A stretch of DNA of 64,000 nt from Pampus argenteus (Eukaryota; Chordata; Actinopteri; Scombriformes; Stromateidae), in NCBI GenBank assembly GCA_036937835.1, contig CM072879.1, positions 14,811,001-14,875,000 of the forward strand, written 5' to 3'. A program made the translations under genes and the position numbers. Shown here one piece after another: positions 58,291 to 64,000 of this stretch. Each line of letters opens with the position of its first letter. The stretch's first letter is position 1. The notes beneath the pieces were generated by a model. The model saw only the letters and a program-made list of their open reading frames with translations, did no database searches and was not told the DNA's origin.

Positions 58291-58590
58291 AAAGACTAAT
58301 GCTCATATTCTCCATATGCAGTCATTAATATTTCCAATTCTATTGGGGTGCAAAATGCTGCCCTCTTCAGTCAGTCGTCAGTTTCCATGTTCAATCATCG
58401 AATCTGGGCTCCATTGATGCTGGCTTCATATGTCAGTGGAGCTCCAGGTTAAACTACTCTGAGTTGATTAAACTAACTCAAACCAGCTGTTGTGAAACCG
58501 AAAACTCAGAGTTTCCTATCTCAGAGTAGATCAACTCAGAGTTCAGGATTTGACTCAGAGTTTTTTGAACCTGCTTTGTGAAACAGACCC

Positions 58591-58593
58591 CTG
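58591..58593. repeat. Harbinger target-site duplication (CTG), right
   Basis: Matches 56134-56136. Confidence 0.7.
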
Positions 58594-59084
58594 GTGTATC
58601 ATATTATTGTTGTTGTTGTTGTCGTTGTCGTTTTGTTTGCCTGCAGCTGTTGATGAGATAATTAATCCAATTCTTTTTGCATTTGGGTTTGTTGATGCCT
58701 GTAAATGATCAAATACGAATGTGCTCTTCATCTCTGAATGTTTCCGGTTTAATCTGCGTCGTTCATTCACATTGAGATGCAGAGGTATAACTTAGTCATA
58801 AGAACCTGGTGACTCCACCTGACAGAGGCAGAGATGTTACTGCAGAGAGAGATTAGTCTCACACAGACCTAATGACGCACATCAACCTGAAAAAAAAACA
58901 AAAAAAAAACATATGCTTGGTGAGGCAGAAAGGCACCTGAACAGCAGGAATGTGAAATCGATGTTATGCTGGATTAGTGAAGCTTTCTTTGATTTGCTGT
59001 CATCTAGGGAGTCTTGGTCAGACTTAATTTTTCACGCGTTTTGTAAAATAATAAAATAATACAAATAAAATAATAAATAATATT

Positions 59085-59109
59085 ACACACACACACACAC
59101 ACACACACA
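59085..59109. repeat. CA microsatellite
   Basis: About 12 CA units followed by an A run. Confidence 0.85.
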
Positions 59110-59776
59110 AAAAAAAAACAACCAAAAAACTGAGTTTTCTTTCTATCCTTCTATCCTTCTGATAGACACGTTCATCATGTGTGCATACAAACACACAGTC
59201 TGCATAAAGCACATGCATGCTCTGTTTGACTCTGCAAATCACGACCGGAAGTAACCATCAAACTGTGAGTGTTTTTCAGCTAAAGAAAAATGCTCTTTTT
59301 TTTCCCCAGACTCTCTCATGAGTATTCTTCATCAAGATACAGGGAGCTCCTCTGTGTCGGCACTTCATCATGAAACAGGTTGTTGTCAAGGTAACTAAGC
59401 CTGACATATGGAGAAACCCTAAGCTTGTAATGACTGTGTTGCTGTAGTGATGCGTTTCCTCGGAAATAAATGGAATTAATTTGACATGAAGAATGTGAAC
59501 TGTGAAAGCAGCAGGCAATCAAAAGAACATTTAATAATGTAAGATGTGCAATTTAGTCACTGCAAGCACGTTTAATGACACTAGATGCATCGTAACAGTC
59601 AGGACAACCGTGCCGAACTGATAATTGATTGTTTTGATTCTTGGGAATATTATTATTTCATTTTGCAAATAATACAACTTAACCCTGCTGCATTACATTA
59701 TGTTAAGCTGCCATTCAGCCTAAGTGACTATTTCCTTGGTTGACTGTGCATACATCAGTTTTGTAAGATTAGTTAC

Positions 59777-59833
59777 CATGACTTGCAATATCATCAGGAG
59801 GTCCTCCATCAACAGGTACTGTGAAGATGTAGT
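59777..59833 (-). other. Candidate 57-nt cassette exon
   Basis: On the minus strand a strong pyrimidine tract ending CTCTCTTTAG precedes 57 open bases that encode DYIFTVPVDGGPPDDIASH in phase 1 (taking one base from the previous exon and leaving one), followed by G|GTAACT. The symmetric 1-1 phase and length divisible by three are typical of alternatively spliced exons of cell-surface proteins. The peptide is compositionally protein-like, but I do not recognise the gene and see no neighbouring exon. Confidence 0.35.
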
Positions 59834-61086
59834 CTAAAGAGAGAAAAAGGAAATTGTGTCCATGCATCTGTTTAACTGAAAGATCACCATGAGAAATACA
59901 AAAAGGAAAAATAACTGGAGCATGTGTGTGTGAGAAACTCAGACGAGGAGTACACAGGGTCTCTGCGGTGTTGTAATTACAATGGCTTGCACTGGCCATC
60001 GGTGTCTGGTGGAGTCTCAACTTCCGGCAGCAGCTCAATACAGAATACTAATGCTGCAATTAGTGTAACCCAGCAACAGGAAGTTGGCTGCCCTTGAGGG
60101 GAGACGGGAGAACAGAGCTGAATACATCACTGTGATACTGACAAACTCTAGTGGCTGCTGTCAGGTGGCTCATGCTCTTTGCAGAGGGATAGACCGTCTG
60201 AGGTGGCTGCATTGAGGGGCAGGTGAAAAGGGCATGTCAAGGTCAAGTGCTGCAGGATCATTATAGGTTATCCCTATGACAACAGAGAGAAAAGCCACTT
60301 CTGAATGTTCCCACCTCTGTTTAAATGCTGTTCTGGCAGGTTCTGACCCGACCTTTGCATTCAGATTATGCAATGTAATGCAACAACAAGAAAAGTTTGT
60401 GAAGTGCATTAGTACGAGGAGTCTCCTTCTGCAGACTAAAGGCAAATAGTTTTGTATAACCAGGAGTAGCAAAACAAAGCTGAAGTGGCAAGTCTCCATT
60501 TTTACCTAGCAACATGAGAGGCAATCAGCACAGTAGCAATTCAAAACTAAAAAAAATAAATAAAAAGTTCTTCTGATTTCCATTGAGATCGCACAAAACA
60601 TTGTAAGAACCAGTTCTGATTGACCTTTATATCCAAAGCCAACATCCAAGGAAGGAGGTAGCATGTTATAAATATATATATATATAAAACGTATGTATAT
60701 ATATATATATAACTATAATACAATTTGCACAGATGCACAGATGCACAGATATTGTAGAAAGGGAAAATTTCAAAAGCGCTGGCATTGGATGTAAAATAAA
60801 ACTAAACAAAAAATAAACAATTGTACAATTTGTATTTTTTTTTTAAATTTTTTAATAATATTTCATTCTTTGTTTCTTCTCTTTCACTTCAACTTGTTTG
60901 TGCCCTCTCTCATCTCAAGTGGAGTTAGACTATACGTGTCCTGCATTCTGATGAACTCGTAGCTATGGAAACTCAATCCTCCAGTGGTAAATTGTCCAAT
61001 ACAACACACTTTGAGCATTGCACAGCACTTTCACTTAAGTGCAGTTTTCCGCTTGAATCACTTATTGCGAAAGGCCCTGCACCTAT

Positions 61087-61121
61087 TATCCCAATGTTGA
61101 TTGACAATAAAATGATAGACA
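61087..61121 (+). repeat. 35-nt dispersed repeat, copy B
   Basis: Identical to 53628-53662, in the same orientation. The flanks are unrelated. Confidence 0.8.
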
Positions 61122-61875
61122 GTCTATTTTCAAGAGTTTGTATATGTGGAAGTTGTTTTTTTTTTCTTTTCCTGAATGAGTTGTCAAGCCCATTGACAGT
61201 GTTGACATGTTTGAGTCTGTACCTTCATTCATGTTTTGTTTCTTGGCTTGTGGAAACGGGGAGAACTAAGAAAAAGGGGAGGTTTACTAGTTGTCATGCC
61301 TCACACTACCAACGCATGTATTGCCTAATTTAAGCTTTTTTTTTTTTGCTTTTGGTGGGATGACAGTAAACACAGCCCTGTAGTATTATTCATTAAATCA
61401 AGCTGTAGGAGGTGGGTAGCATCAATGGGATGTGAGCTGACAGAACATGGTTATACAAAAACAGCAATTCATGACACTTTTTTATATAATTTATATTCAT
61501 GTTTTTCATACTTCAAATGTAATTTGAAGATTTGAAGTGAACTGAAGTGAAAATTAAAGAAAGGAAATTTAGTTTTCTTTCCTGGCTATGGTGTTCAGGC
61601 CCTTTGTATTCTATATGATGATAGATTTCAGTGTTGTTTGCTGTCCAAGCACTGAGGGTCTTATGATATCTAGGTGTCGGTATGCGTTTCCTCCTGACGA
61701 TTGCGCTGCGAGAGACAAATTGTTCAGACAAATTGCCTCTCAGCTGAGTAATGTTCAGAAAAAATATGTATATATGCAAATCAAGTGATCAAGATGTCAC
61801 CTCAAAAATCGGTCGCAATCAGTTGCCAGAGAAGTGTTTGCAAAACAGATCGGATAGTTACAGCCGCTGAGCAGG

Positions 61876-61957
61876 AGCTGCAACGATTAGTCGATTAAAA
61901 TCGATTGTGAGAAAATTAGTCTGCAGCTATTTTGATGATGGAATAATCATTTTAGGA
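61876..61957 (+). repeat. Interspersed fish repeat with GATTAGTCGATTA motif
   Basis: TGCAACGATTAGTCGATTAA followed by GAAAATTAGTCTGCAGCTAT and TTTTGAT resembles, from memory, a short repeat rich in ATTAATCGATTA that is scattered through teleost introns. An A run follows. The family name is not known to me. Confidence 0.5.
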
Positions 61958-64000
61958 AAAAAAAAAAAAAAAAAAAGCAAGGCCTGCACACTTACTCCAG
62001 TGCAATCTTCTGGGTCGAAGTGATTCATTGATGTTGCCTTACATGATGTGTGTATAATTAGTCCCCTTCAATGAATAACCATTTTAGTAATTTTGTTCTA
62101 TGAAAAATACCAAATATTTACTAGTTGTCATAAATGTGTCATGGACACCTTGTGTTTCTTGTTATTTTGGTTTCCTGTATTAACTCTTTCATGGATTATT
62201 TATTGTCGTTTTCTGTGCATTCGGCGTTCTCTTGAGTCTGATTTTTTTTGTGTAGATTTTTTTTTGTGTGTTTTTCTCTCCTTCTGTCAAAAGTTTATTT
62301 CCCAAAGATAACATTTTTTTTTTTTTTTACAAAAATGTTGGTTGTGTTCTAGATGTTAAAATAAAAGCTGGCAGAATGGAACATCTACTGTTTTCCAAGC
62401 CAGTATCCTTAAAAATATCACAAACCATCACTTAGTCTCCTAACCTCTAAATATCACACTAATGTCGCTCTTTTCATGAGGTTATATAAAAAGAATTGTT
62501 TCTTTTACTTCTCGCTGCATCTACGTAAACGAGACACCTCCCGTATGCTATTTTCATCGATGACATCAAGTAATTCTTTTTTTAAATTTCCAAAAGTGCT
62601 ATTCCAGTCTATTGTGGGCTCCATTTTACATCACAGCCTCCTATAAATACATGTCTTTAAAATGAGCCACTGGTTGGACACCACCAATAATTATCTTTGA
62701 TGCTTGGGATTGGATTCCAGGGACTATTTTTAGTCAACACAACTAATAATTTAGCCGCGTAAGGAACCATTTTCGATCACAATGCCTCTGCCAAGATGTT
62801 CCTGCCTCAACAGTGCACATACAGTATCTGCTGAGTACACTATTCATGGTTTGCATGGCACCATTAGGAGCTTGCTAGAAATAAAACTAACACAAGGCTG
62901 TGTTACACACACAGGTGACACATGCATCAGAGATAGGCCCATTGTGGGGACATGGCGAGGGGGTCATCCTGCCTTTGATGATGAACCAACGACCCACCGC
63001 AGGATGATGAGAGAGACAAATGCCATTACTGTGAATGGCACCTCACGGGCAATTTACCCTCCCATCTTCTTCATTCATCACATCCATTTTTAGCACTAGT
63101 GATAGGGATTTCTTTAGCCAAATAGCATGCAATTGACCTTGCCTAATTTGTACATCCTTCCTTCCTGCAGGCAGAGAGCACTTAGATACAGAGGAAGGGT
63201 TGAGTCACTTTGGTGCACAAGGAAGACTAAGGACTAATGGTGTAAGCACCAACAGAAAATACCAGTTGCATTAAGTTAGCAGGTGAGTCATAAGTGCTGG
63301 ATGATACACATCTGAGTAAAACCCGAACAAATGACATATATATAAGACTCTCAATATACAGCTTGTGCAGATTTACTGCATATAGATAGGTATGCCCCCC
63401 CTCTTTCTCCCCCTTTTATAACCCCACACCCCATCTTTCTATCAGGAAATCTGTTTCAGGAGCTTCAATAGAACCCGTTTCCATGGGGACTGCTGTCTTT
63501 TAGACTGGCTCGAGGTGCGTGTGTGTGTGTGTAAGAAAGCTCTGAGAGAAAAGTTTTCACTTTGATACTTAGCTATTGACGCAAGATGAAGAATGTCTGA
63601 GAGCAATCTTCAAATTTCACTCCAATTAATAAATCCCCCGGCGTAACAGCAGAGTTTAAACAGCGAGACTGTCTGCAAAAGGCTGCAGAGTGGATCAAAG
63701 TGCAGAAACAGTAAATGCAGTCAGTACTATAGGAACATCCACTCAAAGTCAAAACCAATCCTTTATTTGAAAATAAGAGTTGTTGCATTCTTTTTTTTTT
63801 TTTAGGCCCACTGATGTTATGTTGGGGTGTATGTGCATGCACGTGTATATGAAAGTATTACTGCAAGAATTGTTTGCTGCAAAACCTATAACAGTTCTTC
63901 ACTAACTTCCTGTAAAAGCAAACCCTTTGTGACGTGAAAATATATGTTTCACCGTTGCTATGATTTATATTGCACAGGAGGTTTAGGTGTAGGAAATATA

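Larger units (their letters stand above)
56137..58590. mobile_element. PIF/Harbinger DNA transposon (decayed autonomous type)
   Basis: The left end GGGTCCGTTTCACAAAGCAG and the reverse complement of the right end GGGTCTGTTTCACAAAGCAG form a terminal inverted repeat of about 24 bp with one mismatch, inside a CTG duplication. Both genes of an autonomous Harbinger are recognisable: a HARBI1-like DDE transposase on plus and a Myb/SANT-like gene on minus, facing each other. Subterminal copies of GTTTCACAAAG (near 56143, 56214 and 56266) and many ACTCAGAG motifs could be transposase or Myb-protein binding sites. Both genes carry stops, so this copy should be inactive. Confidence 0.92.
58594..64000. 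other. Right flank, mostly non-coding
   Basis: Contains one exon-like segment (59777-59833, minus), a CA repeat (59085-59109), TA repeats near 60669-60712, the second 35-nt repeat copy, a short interspersed fish repeat (61876-61957) and A or T runs near 61960 and 62312. No complete gene is recognised. Confidence 0.5.

Noticed and set aside
60965..61333. 122-codon plus-strand frame
   Set aside because: Overlaps one copy of the dispersed 35-nt repeat and T-runs; the peptide has no recognisable feature.
62782..63093. 103-codon plus-strand frame, GC-richer
   Set aside because: Considered as a possible exon, but there is no family resemblance and no clear pair of splice sites.

Overview
The window looks like vertebrate, very probably teleost fish, nuclear DNA. 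It has long AT-rich non-coding stretches, many CA/GT and other microsatellites, and a transposon mix typical of fish: a hAT element with a DUF4371/ZMYM-type transposase remnant, a Gmr1-like Ty3/gypsy retrotransposon, a PIF/Harbinger element with its Myb-like partner gene, and L2/CR1-like and RTE-like LINE fragments. No complete host protein-coding gene is visible. Two short exon-like segments and one duplicated promoter/first-exon-like segment are the only hints of host genes.

Layout. 1-2702 is flanking sequence with a GC-richer island and no firm gene. 2703-16937 is a 14.2-kb structure made of three direct copies of a ~1.45-kb hAT element (2703-4182, 9105-10565, 15488-16937) separated by two 4922-bp spacers that match in every part compared. 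The outermost ends are flanked by the same 8-bp target-site duplication (TCACACAC), while the inner flanks do not match each other. This fits one mobilisation event using the outer ends of two different hAT copies (a composite or macrotransposon). The middle copy has the left-hand markers of the right copy and the right-hand markers of the left copy, the product expected from unequal crossing-over. Each spacer holds a 2.3-kb ATGCAGTG minisatellite with a 426/504-bp higher-order pattern, about 1.9 kb of AT-rich DNA with a CTCF-like site, and a CpG-rich segment with an inverted CCAAT box and a strong splice donor, resembling a host promoter and first exon.

17613-22836 is a full-length Gmr1-like gypsy element on the minus strand. 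It has 516/519-bp LTRs that look identical except for one terminal block, a 4-bp GTGT duplication, a polypurine tract and one uninterrupted gag-pol frame. Integrase lies upstream of reverse transcriptase, the unusual order of the Gmr1 lineage. Its low LTR divergence suggests a recent, possibly still competent insertion.

22841-64000 is mostly intergenic or intronic. It contains an L2/CR1-like reverse-transcriptase fragment (about 30.6 kb), an AT-rich 74-nt hairpin (47.4 kb), an RTE-like LINE 3' end on the minus strand (51.4-51.85 kb), a 2454-bp Harbinger element (56137-58590) with CTG target-site duplication and decayed transposase and Myb-like genes, and a candidate cassette exon on the minus strand (59777-59833). 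Everything rests on reading the sequence; no database search was possible. Because the two spacers look identical, an assembly duplication must be excluded before the tandem structure is accepted.
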